Assembly (NCBI GenBank): GCA_905221605.1
Contig: CAJNDS010000447.1
Span: 775,157 to 787,656, forward strand
Origin: Symbiodinium natans
Taxonomy: Eukaryota > Sar > Dinophyceae > Suessiales > Symbiodiniaceae
Length of the DNA: 12,500 nucleotides
Reading direction: 5' to 3'
This document shows, piece after piece, positions 5,572-11,885 of the stretch (the stretch's first letter is position 1; the number at the start of each line of letters is the position of its first letter). The notes below the pieces were generated by a model. That model searched no databases. It saw only the letters and a list, made by a program, of their open reading frames with translations, and was not told the DNA's origin. The position numbers and the translations under genes were made by a program.

Positions 5572-7588
5572 ACTCTCTCACTCGCTTACACGAACTCATT
5601 CTCTGTCAGACAGCTCTCTGATACTGACTAAGTGCCAGGCCTGTGCTGCTGGTGGTCTGTTCCTCAGCTTGAGCATCTGGCTCAGTTTTGCTCATTGGAC
5701 AGCTCTGAGTTTTCCTTCAAGTGTCTTTAACCAAGGTTCTTGCGCACTCCGGGCAAATCAGCTTCTCACAGTCCTCACCTGACAATCCGCCGCAATCGTC
5801 CCTTTCACCATCTCGAAAGCACGGCCGCAGCCAAGAAACAGTACAAGTCATACCGGCTGGTTCGGTGAATGGCACAGAACTGTGCTCGGTGCATATTCCG
5901 GACCTGCAGGACACTGCCGGGGATTTTTTGCACAAGGAGCCAGGTGCCGAAGCAGTCTGCGCCTGATCCGGCAAGATCTTGCTCTCGCCCTTATTTTCCA
6001 CATTTTCCACGAGCTTCACCAGGACGTGGTTCGTCGATGCCCGCGCTCGGCGATGCCTGGGCAAAGTCATGCAGCCAAGCCCCAACACCCCAACTCTTGC
6101 AGATTTCTTCTGGGCTGCACGCCACGCATACCCGGAACCCTTTTAGACCATCTGAATCGAATCAAACCCCCCCCAACATTCTACATGAGTTAAAACACCC
6201 CCCCCCCCCCCCCCCCGACAGGTCTTTCATACAACTCCTTGCAAAAGGGCCGCCGCCCGGCCTGTTGCTGGCCCTGCGTGGTTGACGCGCAACAGTGCGA
6301 TTGTGAATATGCAATGCAGTACCAGCAGCACTTCGTCACACTTGACTTCGCTGGCAGGTCGCTGTGAGGTGCAGCTTTCACAAAGATTCATGATGCAATC
6401 CTCGCAGTAGAACTCCGCTCCTGGGTGGCAGCAGACAGCTTGAAAGCTTGAAATATAGCCCTATGGACTCTCAGTCATTTGGGACTCTGGCACCGAAACT
6501 ACCAACTTCCGGTGCTGTGGCCGAGGCGCGGTTGCCTGTGATGCACTCCTCGCAGGGGAAGTCGCTCTGTGCCACCTTCTGGCTATCGATGGCATGCAGC
6601 AGGTCAAAGTTAGGAAGGTACTGATGCACCGCTTGCCTTGGCTGCGCGCATCAAGTCTACGACCATTTTCAAGGCTTCTAAAGCCTGTCAGAAGTGGTTC
6701 TCCGTGATGGTGCGGCTTTTCGTGTATCACAGCAGGCAAGGGCTGGGATTGGGCGAGCTGCTGTTCGCAATGTTCAATCTAGCATTTGGGGGGGAAAGAG
6801 CCTACAGCCTGGAACAGTGGGGTCTCTGCCTACAAATGCTACCCACCACGCCGATCCGACTTTGATGAAATCTCTCCACGCAGCATCTTCTGCGTCCGAC
6901 GGCCGCACTGCGGGCAGTCGAAGGCGTCCCCTTCACTGTTGGCTGCCAGACTCTGAAGGCACGCAGCGCAGACGCTGTGGAAGCAAGGCCTCGACTGTTG
7001 AAGTTTCCAACTAGAGTTCTTCAAAGGCATGCAGAACAAATAGATGCCTATATTGCACGGAACAATGGAACCACATGCCTCAACATGCAACAAACATGTG
7101 TTCCCCTTTCTTACTTCAGAGCTTCCTGAAGTCTCCAAGGCAAGTGACAAGACCTTCAATTCATGACGTCCTTCGTAGAGCGCCGTGTCGTGCAGGCTCC
7201 GCTTACAAAGGACACAGCCGACCTCGTGTCTACGAGCTTCTCAGAAGAGATTTGTGTGAGGGTTATTTGGCGCCTTTCTTGGTGTCTATGGGTTTGTTGG
7301 TAATTAGGTCTGGCAGAAATCCTAGTGGACCATCGTTTTGCTAGCATTCATGGCTAGAAGTCACCCTGGGACTACCAACGAACTCCAGCAGACGGACACA
7401 TCCAAGCAAACGGCCATGTCCAAGCAACTGCGCAGCTATCCCATACTGTTCAAGCGCCTCGGCTACGACCACTTGGGGCTGGCCTCTTGTGTCGAGGCAT
7501 CGTCCACGTAGTCGAAAAACTCTCCTTTGCCGGTGGCCAGCTGTTGGATCAGTGAGTCGACCTCTGGACAGACCTGAACTGCGACCAT
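2936..7588 (-). CDS. Multi-exon RBCC (TRIM-like) RING / B-box / coiled-coil protein, likely E3 ubiquitin ligase
   Basis: Hand-built model, exons (high to low): 7588-7499, 7222-7149, 6989-6885, 6636-6536, 6420-6363, 6056-5845, 5778-5732, 5091-4977, 4726-4636, 4459-4342, 4108-3998, 3582 to about 3490; then less certain 3241-3158, 3107-3050, 2992-2936 with a TAG stop. The spliced product has a C3HC4 RING (residues about 33-83), a complete B-box 1 (118-153), a B-box 2-like finger (198-225), then a long helical coiled coil rich in E, A, L, R and Q. This domain order is the RBCC/TRIM signature; such proteins are usually RING E3 ubiquitin ligases that oligomerise through the coiled coil. Reading phase agrees at every junction except that between 5732 and 5091, where an exon or splice site is missed. 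The ATG at 7586-7588 is the first Met after an in-frame TGA. No PRY-SPRY, NHL or filamin domain was recognised at the C-terminus. The architecture is well supported; exact splice sites are inference. Confidence 0.75.
3050..3107 (-). CDS. Candidate C-terminal exon: KKWADLFEEAEEAPQAIVQ
   Basis: Nineteen codons bounded by textbook sites: TTCCAG|GAAG acceptor and CAG|GTGGGA donor. It reads KKWADLFEEAEEAPQAIVQ, an acidic helix. The 57-bp intron that follows is itself open in frame, so the intron may be retained coding sequence. Confidence 0.5.
3158..3241 (-). CDS. Candidate C-terminal exon of the RBCC gene
   Basis: Reads SVYEPGYTGGPLKITDGI and LGMREVVSV between GCGAG|G and a GC donor (3157-3156, phase 2). 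It is coding-like by composition but matches no family I recognise. A second acceptor at TATGAG|CCC (phase 0) is possible. Confidence 0.4.
3489..3582 (-). CDS. RBCC gene exon 12: ALRKADAMLQSLASFGSVV segment
   Basis: Reads ALRKADAMLQSLASFGSVV, which resembles the helix end plus S/R-F-G-x-V motif that closes the coiled coil in several TRIM proteins. The acceptor GATGCAG|A fits phase 2 from the previous exon. The 3' end is not resolved: GT donors exist at 3530, 3527 and 3524, and the frame stops at TGA 3486-3488. Confidence 0.6.
3583..3997 (-). other. Intron 11 of the RBCC gene
   Basis: The GT donor follows CTAAG; the acceptor is GATGCAG. The interior has GC-rich patches (for example minus 3800-3890) with short open readings in two frames. 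None has matching phases on both sides, so I call no exon. Confidence 0.45.
3998..4108 (-). CDS. RBCC gene exon 11: end of coiled coil
   Basis: Reads HGTDVEVLLAKSHLSREQ and on to QAPWSLEEFIQL, then a GT donor inside CTAAG|GTTG (3997-3996). The acceptor is ACTGAG|G. An alternative donor (AAG|GTGCAG, 13 codons earlier) would join in phase 0 to an AG|GCAGAC acceptor in the next exon. Both variants leave a continuous helix. Confidence 0.7.
4255..4336. repeat. 9-bp minisatellite, unit CACTACAGT, inside an intron
   Basis: About nine tandem units with single-base changes (ACAGG, ACAGT, ACCGT, CGCAG, ACAAC). The 9-bp unit leaves all frames open; on the minus strand it would read Thr-Val-Val repeats. 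It lies within RBCC intron 10 (4109-4341). Confidence 0.9.
4342..4459 (-). CDS. RBCC gene exon 10: coiled coil
   Basis: Reads RERMRVLEEEKVRCSTAL and on to DILRIIDFVEKAPWDSEGL. It starts after GGCAG|G and fits a GC donor at 4341-4340, phase 2. The frame stays open far beyond the donor because the following intron contains a 9-bp minisatellite, so an unspliced reading would run to the TGA at 4110-4112. Confidence 0.75.
4636..4726 (-). CDS. RBCC gene exon 9: coiled coil
   Basis: Reads ARANIAAAFDELQQAAEE and continues RSAELAQQMQEK. It starts after a pyrimidine tract and CCCCAG|G. The preferred donor is GC at 4635-4634, phase 1; reading on, the frame stops at TAG six codons later. High GC and strong coiled-coil composition contrast with the neighbouring intron sequence. 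Confidence 0.75.
4900..4974 (+). repeat. Interstitial telomeric array (CCCTAAA)n
   Basis: About ten nearly perfect CCCTAAA units with one insertion of an extra A (4941-4952). It lies in RBCC intron 8 and starts two bases past the GC donor of exon 8 in transcript sense. Confidence 0.95.
4977..5091 (-). CDS. RBCC gene exon 8: start of coiled coil, framed by telomere-like arrays
   Basis: Reads EHRQRVRDIIEMLCNQLL and on to LHKEK, an amphipathic helix typical of the segment after a B-box. The acceptor is CTGAG|G. The donor is GC at 4976-4975, the first bases of GCAGGGTTTAGGG, so the telomeric array begins at the exon's last base. It joins in phase 0 to ARANIAAAFDEL, giving the TRIM-like pattern in which A-R-x2-I is followed by F-x2-L. 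Confidence 0.75.
5114..5200 (+). repeat. Interstitial telomeric array (TTTAGGG)n, diverged to TTTGGGG
   Basis: TTTAGGG units pass into TTTGGGG and TTTGGAG variants, then return to TTTAGGG. The orientation is opposite to the array at 4900-4974. It lies in the 3' part of RBCC intron 7, about 22 bp before the exon 8 acceptor. Confidence 0.9.
5331..5504 (+). repeat. Direct duplication of a ~72-bp unit
   Basis: Copy 1 (5331-5406) and copy 2 (5432-5504) both run from CTCTTCTTCTTCTTCTGC, through a G/C-rich middle with GCGCAC, to GCGCGCCCGAGAT or ACGCGCCCGAGAT. The middles differ, so the duplication is not recent. It lies in RBCC intron 7. Confidence 0.8.
5499..5575. repeat. (CT)n microsatellite
   Basis: Almost pure CT dinucleotide with three interruptions, directly after the second copy of the duplication. 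In transcript sense it is (GA)n within intron 7. It makes false Ser-Leu and Arg-Glu open frames. Confidence 0.95.
5732..5778 (-). CDS. RBCC gene exon 7: B-box 2 core
   Basis: Reads EDCEKLICPECARTL after TCAG|GT. With the split Cys it gives C-x2-C-x4-C-x2-C. The distance from H201 to the next Cys is 12 residues, longer than the 7 normal for B-box 2, so the junction may be wrong or the finger divergent. A GT donor follows TTG (5731-5730), but its phase (0) does not match the next clear exon (phase 2), so a piece that should carry the last His ligands is missing. Confidence 0.6.
5845..6056 (-). CDS. RBCC gene exon 6: end of B-box 1, linker, start of B-box 2
   Basis: Starts HRRARASTNHVLVKLVE after CCCAG|G, providing the two final His ligands of B-box 1 (H144, H153; C-x3-H-x8-H). 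A linker of about 40 residues follows, then SGICTEHSSVPF, the C-x2-H opening of a B-box 2 (C198, H201). It ends at a GT donor (5844-5843), phase 1, chosen because the split codon restores a Cys ligand. The frame is open throughout, but the linker is longer than usual, so a further small intron inside it is possible. Confidence 0.6.
6198..6216. repeat. Poly-C tract in RBCC intron 5
   Basis: Nineteen C on the plus strand. In the sense of the RBCC transcript it is a G run in the middle of intron 5 (6057-6362). Confidence 0.95.
6363..6420 (-). CDS. RBCC gene exon 5: core of B-box 1
   Basis: Reads AEFYCEDCIMNLCESCTS. Joined to the preceding exon it gives C-x2-C-x7-C-x2-C-x4-C-x2-C, the exact B-box 1 spacing. 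The acceptor is CCCAG|G at 6422-6421 and the donor is GC at 6362-6361, phase 2. Confidence 0.8.
6536..6636 (-). CDS. RBCC gene exon 4: RING-to-B-box linker and first B-box 1 ligands
   Basis: Reads QAVHQYLPNFDLLHAID, the N-x-x-L segment that usually follows a TRIM RING, then FPCEECIT with the first C-x2-C of B-box 1 (C118, C121). It starts after CCAAG|G and ends in phase 1 at a GC donor (6535-6534). A canonical GT donor 33 bases further on (6502-6501) is also phase-compatible with another acceptor, but would put 24 residues rather than 7 between ligands 2 and 3. Confidence 0.75.
6885..6989 (-). CDS. RBCC gene exon 3: second half of RING finger
   Basis: Carries PCFHSVCAACL and later FDCPQCGRRTQK, giving C-x-H-x2-C-x2-C-x14-C-x2-C, that is ligands 3 to 8 of a C3HC4 RING (C57, H59, C62, C65, C80, C83 in the spliced numbering). 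The acceptor is TCGAG|G. The donor that best fits is GC at 6884-6883 in phase 2, so the split codon makes Met. This is the strongest protein match in the window. Confidence 0.85.
7149..7222 (-). CDS. RBCC gene exon 2: first half of RING finger
   Basis: Reads VGCVLCKRSLHDTALYEG and on to ELKVL. It supplies the first RING pair, C-x2-C (residues 33 and 36). The exon starts after CGAG (AG|G) and ends in phase 2 at a GT donor (7148-7147). Joining to the next exon restores LKVLPCFHSVC, the usual form of the RING centre, with C-x20-C between ligands 2 and 3. Confidence 0.75.
7223..7498 (-). other. Intron 1 of the RBCC gene
   Basis: GC donor, AG|G acceptor, 276 bp. A minus-strand frame stays open through part of it (EQYGIAAQLLGHGRLLG near 7420-7470), but has no matching phase and no stop-free path to the RING, so I treat it as intron. 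Confidence 0.5.
7499..7588 (-). CDS. RBCC gene exon 1: N-terminal leader, start codon
   Basis: Thirty codons beginning MVAVQVCPEVDSLIQQL and ending in the acidic run DYVDD, followed by a GC donor (7498-7497). The frame continues to a TAG if not spliced. An in-frame TGA lies 24 bases upstream of the ATG and the start context is TTCCATGG. A CAAG 7 bases before the ATG could serve as a trans-splice acceptor. Alternatively, two internal AG|GTC sites within this stretch, both in phase 0, could make it an internal exon joined to the coding piece ending near 7644. Confidence 0.5.
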
Positions 7589-7643
7589 GGAAGCAACTTG
7601 GAGGCAACTTTTTCAAACAACAACGTTACCAGCACACCTTCCA

Positions 7644-7759
7644 TTAGCCGTCTGACTTATCCACGGGTGCCTTGATGGAGTGGATCTTGGTGTCCTGATC
7701 ACAGGCACGGCTTCCAGCAGAAGATCGTTTGAGAACAGCCTTCTTGGACCCACACAACA
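7644..7759 (-). CDS. Last coding exon of an upstream minus-strand gene (or an early exon of the RBCC gene)
   Basis: Reads CGSKKAVLKRSSAGSRAC then DQDTKIHSIKAPVDKSDG and a TAA stop (7644-7646). An acceptor lies at GGCCAG|TG. It is lysine- and serine-rich with no recognised domain. The stop is 55 bp upstream of the RBCC ATG in the same orientation. A GC donor after HSIK (phase 0) could instead splice it into the RBCC reading frame. Confidence 0.4.
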
Positions 7760-7983
7760 CTGGCCATGCAGATGCGTGCTTTTGTCTTTTGTTTACCCCG
7801 GAGATTGAGGGGGAATGGATGACCAAAAGGCACGAGGGCTTCGGAGTCTCGGGGGGGGGTCTTGACATCACGGGGCTGATGTAGCCTAGCAACATGATAG
7901 CGCGCGAACTTATATCAGCGACTTTCGGAGGAGCAAAATATGGGCTGCTGTCTAGGTGATGGTCCCCCGTTTCTTAACCCCCA

Positions 7984-8014
<31 letters not shown>

Positions 8015-8200
8015 AAAAAAAAAAAAAAAAACTTGGGGCCAGTTAAATTTAAGTCTACGCCGAAACTGATACAAACGAGATGGACTCCTGCACCGTAAAA
8101 GGGCACACCCGGTAACCCTAAAAACCCTAAACACCCTATAAAACCCCAAAAGCCCTAAAAACCCAAAAAATCCAATAAAACCCCCTGAACCCAAAAAAAT
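7760..8200. repeat. Poly-C/poly-A junction and degenerate CCCTAAA sequence
   Basis: About 21 C (7984-8004) run straight into 27 A (8005-8031). From 8114 to 8190 CCCTAAA-like units are interrupted by extra A (AAAACCCTAAACACCCTATA). A G run of 9 lies at about 7850. No exon is supported. Confidence 0.8.
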
Positions 8201-8208
8201 TCTCAATC

Positions 8209-8292
8209 CTGGTGCTCTGCATCCACGCGCTTCTCGGCGCTGGGGGCTCCCAGTAGATCTTTGGTCAGCCCGAAGCTGTCCAGCCTCACCAG
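8209..8292 (-). CDS. Isolated coding-like exon between telomere-like repeats
   Basis: Reads LVRLDSFGLTKDLLGAPS and AEKRVDAEHQ. On the minus strand it follows CCCTAAAG directly (AG at 8294-8293), with a better AG|G acceptor at 8286-8285. The candidate donors are GA at 8208-8207 or GC at 8220-8219. Degenerate TTTAGGG sequence follows. It probably belongs with the piece ending at 7644. Function unknown. Confidence 0.45.
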
Positions 8293-8293
8293 C

Positions 8294-8385
8294 TTTAGGG
8301 TTTAGGGTTTAGGGTTTAGGGTTTAGGGTTTAGGGTTTAGGGTTTAGGGTTTGGGGTTTGGGGTTTAGGGTTTTGGGGTTTCGGT
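8294..8385 (+). repeat. Interstitial telomeric array (TTTAGGG)n
   Basis: Eight perfect TTTAGGG units followed by TTTGGGG and TTTTGGGG variants. The array abuts the coding-like exon 8209-8292. Confidence 0.95.
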
Positions 8386-8800
8386 ATCTCTTCTTATTCT
8401 TGTGAGTATTCGAGTAAGTATTATTAGGAATACTTTGGTTGTTGGTATTATTGCTGATGAGTTTATTGGTATGATTGGTAATATTAATATTTCTTATCAT
8501 CACATATATATATATACATGGTCACCCCCCCCCCCCCCCCCCCCCCCCGATCTAGGTTTTTCTTTTTCCCTATATAAAAACCCTCGAAAATACCGATTAA
8601 AATGACATGCTGGCGAAGTCCTGTTTCTGCACGTCTAATCATGTGTGAGAGAAACCTGTAAATAGTGGAAAAACCGTGTGTTTCGCACTATTTACACATC
8701 ATCACCTAGAAAAAAAACACCGAACAAATGCACAAACATGCAATTTCGTGAACATGCGTGTGAATTATTTGGGTAGGACAAGCTTTAAACACAGAATTGC
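8386..8800. other. AT-rich gene-free segment with a poly-C tract
   Basis: Contains (TA)n at about 8504-8516 and 24 C at 8525-8548. No coding signal was found on either strand. Confidence 0.6.
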
Positions 8801-8807
8801 ATGCAAA

Positions 8808-9234
8808 ACACCCTTTTTTTTGCACATCTTGCCTAAAAACCCAAAATCCGAAAGCTCAAAACCATGAAGCCGGGACACCGTTTGTTTTTTTTTTTGTTTT
8901 TGGTTTTCTCGAGGTTGTTTGGTCATTTTGAAAAGTCCACAAACAACCATGCGCTTTTCTTATTTAAGGTGCTCCTGGCCTCAACAACCCAAAAAGAATG
9001 TTTTTTTTGGATTTTCACTCAAAAATCCAAAACAAAAATCTCGTGTTTTTTTTTGATTTTCAACCCCGCGGAGAGTAAAATCCACAAAAACATGGCTTTT
9101 TTGCATTTTTCCAAACAATAACCCAACAAAACCTCGAGAAAACCAAAGAGTCCCAAAAAGCGGTGTCCTGGCTTCATGGTTTGAGTTGTTTTTGGATTTT
9201 GGAGTTTTGGGCAAGCAGTGCCAAAAAGAGCTTT
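8808..9234. mobile_element. Fold-back (long inverted repeat) element
   Basis: The left arm (about 8808-8935) and the reverse complement of the right arm (about 9107-9234) share blocks in the same order: GCCNAAAACNCCAAAATCC, AACCATGAAGCC with GGACACCG, and TTTGGTTTTCTCGAGGTT. About 170 bp of T/A-rich spacer, with its own small hairpin (TTTTGGATTTT / AAAAATCCAAAA, 9005-9033), lies between. No transposase was seen and the true ends are not defined. Confidence 0.7.
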
Positions 9235-9286
9235 CCTTAAGGAACATATTTGTTATAAGTTGTTCTTTCTATGTGACTTCCTTGCA

Positions 9287-9340
9287 CGCACGCACACACA
9301 CAGAGAAAAACAAACACACACACACACACACACACACCCA
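9287..9340. repeat. (CA)n microsatellite
   Basis: Two CA-rich blocks, GCACGCACACACACA and a longer (CA)n, separated by an A-rich spacer. Confidence 0.9.
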
Positions 9341-9409
9341 CCGTTTTGTTTTAATTTCGATTCAGCCTATTCGGCATGTAGGGCGTGGCGTGAAGATGGA
9401 AAGTTTCAT

Positions 9410-10262
9410 TAGATTTGATTTCGAATGAGGCTTAGAAGAGGATGTTTTGGGCTGTGGCGTCTGAATAAAAAAATGCAATATAAAAAGTAATTGAGTTTAA
9501 GAACTAACGCAGCCCAGATTAGGGTTTTTTAGGGTGTGTTTCTGAGGGTGTGGACCTGCAATTAAACAGTCTAATTAGACTTAATTCTGAGTGGGGCTTA
9601 GAAGAGGATGTCTTGAGGTGTGGCTTCTTAGTTTTAAAGTCTACTTAAGCGGAATTACAAACGGAGTCCAGATGAGGATGTCTTAGAGTCTGGTGATTTG
9701 CCGAGATGCTTGTATTGAAAAGTCAGGCCACCTGTTCGTAACAGAATCTCATAAGAAGTTAGTTCTAGATAAGAAGCCCCCACCCTAAGAAGTTCTCATC
9801 TAGGCTTCGTTCGTGTGTAACTTTGGGACAGAACTTTACACCATCTGCTGAGCCCCAATTCGTATTTAAATGTACTTACAAACTCTATGTTTAACAGCCA
9901 CACCCTATGAATCCTCTTCTGGGGCTTTCAAATGAAATCTCAATAGATTTGTGTATGATAAAGCCACAGCTTCGTTCGTAATTAACCCCAGTAAAACAAA
10001 CAAATTAAGAGGCCCCGCCCCAAGACATCCTCTTCTAAGCCTCATTGGCTAGTACCTATGTGGAATTTTATATTACAGGCCACACTCTATGAAATTCTCC
10101 TTTGGCCCGGCTTCGTAATGAAACGAAATTTGAGGTTTGTATTAAAACAAATAAGTCTAATTACAAACGAAGCTCTGATGAGGATTTGTTGGGGTGTGGC
10201 TTTATAATCCAGACTTCTAATTAAGCTTCATTACGAGTAGGGGCCAGAAGGGGATTTCATAC
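9410..10262. repeat. Cluster of a ~45-bp repeat in both orientations
   Basis: The approximate consensus has three blocks in order: a TTACGAA-like head, GAGGCTTAGAAGAGGATGTC, then TTGGGGTGTGGC. Direct copies lie near 9422, 9594, 9655, 10150 and 10215; inverted copies near 9772, 9896, 9962 (partial), 10012 and 10078. The region between copies is AT-rich and gene-free. The copies at 9424-9445 and 10026-10045 are near-perfect reverse complements. Confidence 0.8.
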
Positions 10263-10299
10263 GAGCACACACACCCCCTCTTACAAGCAAGTGCTCCAC

Positions 10300-10570
10300 A
10301 GACAACAGAGTGGAGTCCAGCACACGCCTGGAAGACAGCGGTCCGGCGGCCACGGCTGCTCGCTCGACGGCCTGCGCAGCGCCCACGGAGGCGTCGGAGT
10401 CGAGGATCCCGCCAAGATGACCAAGGTGCCCCGTCTTCCATCGGACACCGGCCTCCGAAAGGCTCAGTAAAGAAGGCATCGGAGCCCTGAACAAACTATT
10501 GAAGCTCTCCTCCTTCCCCTGCCAGGAGTTTGCCGACCTCCAGTGGCAGCTCTGCGGACTTCGGTGGTAG
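10300..10570 (+). CDS. GC-rich coding-like island, strand uncertain
   Basis: GC content rises sharply after the AT-rich repeat block. On the plus strand, LEDSGPAATAARSTACAA (from about 10325) and, after AG|GC at about 10477, IGALNKLLKLSSFPCQEF then ADLQWQLCGL read well. On the minus strand GILDSDASVGAAQAVERA is equally open. Opposite-strand coding bias cannot be separated by eye. No domain recognised. Confidence 0.3.
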
Positions 10571-11360
10571 CACTTCTGAGGACTTGTTTTCGAACTTTGG
10601 CTTTCGGGCTGCAGCCAGTCGTTGCTTGATGATTGGGTAAAGCTATTGAGAAAGTCTCACGCTGCAGACTGGGGACGCGGACGAAGACGACCGTGAGTCA
10701 AGGCGCTTGGGGCTTCCTTGCATGGCCAGCACTTGGTGGCCGCATAGCTCGAGTGGCTCGAAGTGTCCGAGGTCTTGGGCGTTTGGCCTATGCTTATACT
10801 GTGTTGGCTTGTCAGCAAGCCCAGAGCATACCACAGAAGATTTTCAGATGATGTACCATACGGCTGGGCTGAAACAAAGGAGGGTTGCAAGGGATGTGCG
10901 GCGCAGTCTTTTCTGAGTTCACCCCTAAGTGTGGAGTATGGGGGTGGATAACAGGCTTGGGTCTGATGGTGTTGTGTGGTTTTTGTGTGTCCTGCACTAC
11001 CCTGAGAACCCGTCTAACTCGGAGTGCAGGAGATGCGCCCCAACCGCGAAACCCTAATTCCGGCGTCATCCGGCCCCTTGCACGAGCAACTACCTGCATG
11101 AATTTTAGGACCTACGCCAGCTCATGCAGAAGCCTACAGAATCAACACCCACAGAATTAATTCCCATCACAGCGGGCGAGCAGTGACGCAGTGTGTTTTT
11201 GCATGTCAGCGCACGCGTGTGGACGAGAACTGACAAGCAGCAGCATCACATGACTTGTCGCTTCACGCGGGAGTTACCTGTGCGTAAGTTCCAGGTACGA
11301 CGACCCTGTGGAAACTATGGAAAGGTGAACAAATCGTGTTAGGAAAACAACACGTCGGGG
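10571..11360. other. No supported gene
   Basis: Mixed sequence. A short acidic plus-strand reading, DADEDDRESRRLGLPC (about 10675-10725), overlaps a GTGAGT donor-like site. No paired splice sites or motifs were found in the rest. Confidence 0.4.
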
Positions 11361-11558
11361 ATGCTTTGGCCGGATATGCTGGCCACAACCACAGCAACCA
11401 TGGATTCCCCTCCTCTGGCGCACAAAGACCTCCTCAAGGCCATCCTGTGGACCAACCTGGATCTGAAGCATGTTGGCACACATAGGGCCGACTATGTTTC
11501 GCAAGTTCTGAGCCGCAGAGCCCGCTCACTCCATGCCAACAACAACTTAATGTCGTAG
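11361..11558 (+). CDS. Possible plus-strand exon, unrecognised
   Basis: A 65-codon open frame contains MDSPPLAHKDLLKAILWT and NLDLKHVGTHRADYVSQVL, with protein-like composition, ending in TAG. Only part may be coding. It matches no family I recognise. If real, it is transcribed opposite to the genes at 1.8-8.3 kb. Confidence 0.3.
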   Translation: MLWPDMLATTTATMDSPPLAHKDLLKAILWTNLDLKHVGTHRADYVSQVLSRRARSLHANNNLMS

Positions 11559-11885
11559 AGCTGAAACATTGACAAGCCCACCCCTCTTCACACTCTGCAG
11601 ACTCTACAAAATCTATAGCGACTACTCCTGACGGCAAGCCCGGCAAGACATTGTAAAATTCAGGCCAACCATGCCCACATCGTCCACATCACAGACTGCC
11701 AAAGTGAAACTCCAGCACAGTCACGTGCTCCTGTTTCGATAAGATGCACTTCACGTAGAAATGTAGTCAATGCTCGAGACTCAGCAGATGCAACCGGCCA
11801 TTCCCTGGTTGCATGCTGCCATCTCCATCTGGCTGCCAAACTCGAGCAGGAACACACAAGACTATCTCGCATACCACCTCCGGTT
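11559..11885. other. Weak coding-like patch only
   Basis: A plus-strand frame over about 11755-11880 reads NVVNARDSADATGHSLVA without stops until TAA near 11961. No splice sites or domain were identified. Confidence 0.25.

Noticed and set aside
5660-5700. Minus-strand stretch ending GCTCAAG, as a relic of the dinoflagellate spliced leader
   Set aside because: Only the last seven bases agree well with the spliced leader; the rest does not align.
5209-5782. Ser-Leu-rich and Arg-Glu-rich open frames on both strands
   Set aside because: Produced by the CT microsatellite; no start context, domain or splice signal.
7915-8206. Minus-strand frames with poly-Phe and poly-Gly
   Set aside because: Direct translation of the poly-A/poly-C junction and degenerate telomeric units.
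8402-9428. Several 60-90 codon frames in the AT-rich block
   Set aside because: Phe/Lys/Asn-rich readings of poly-T and poly-A runs within the fold-back element; no coding composition.
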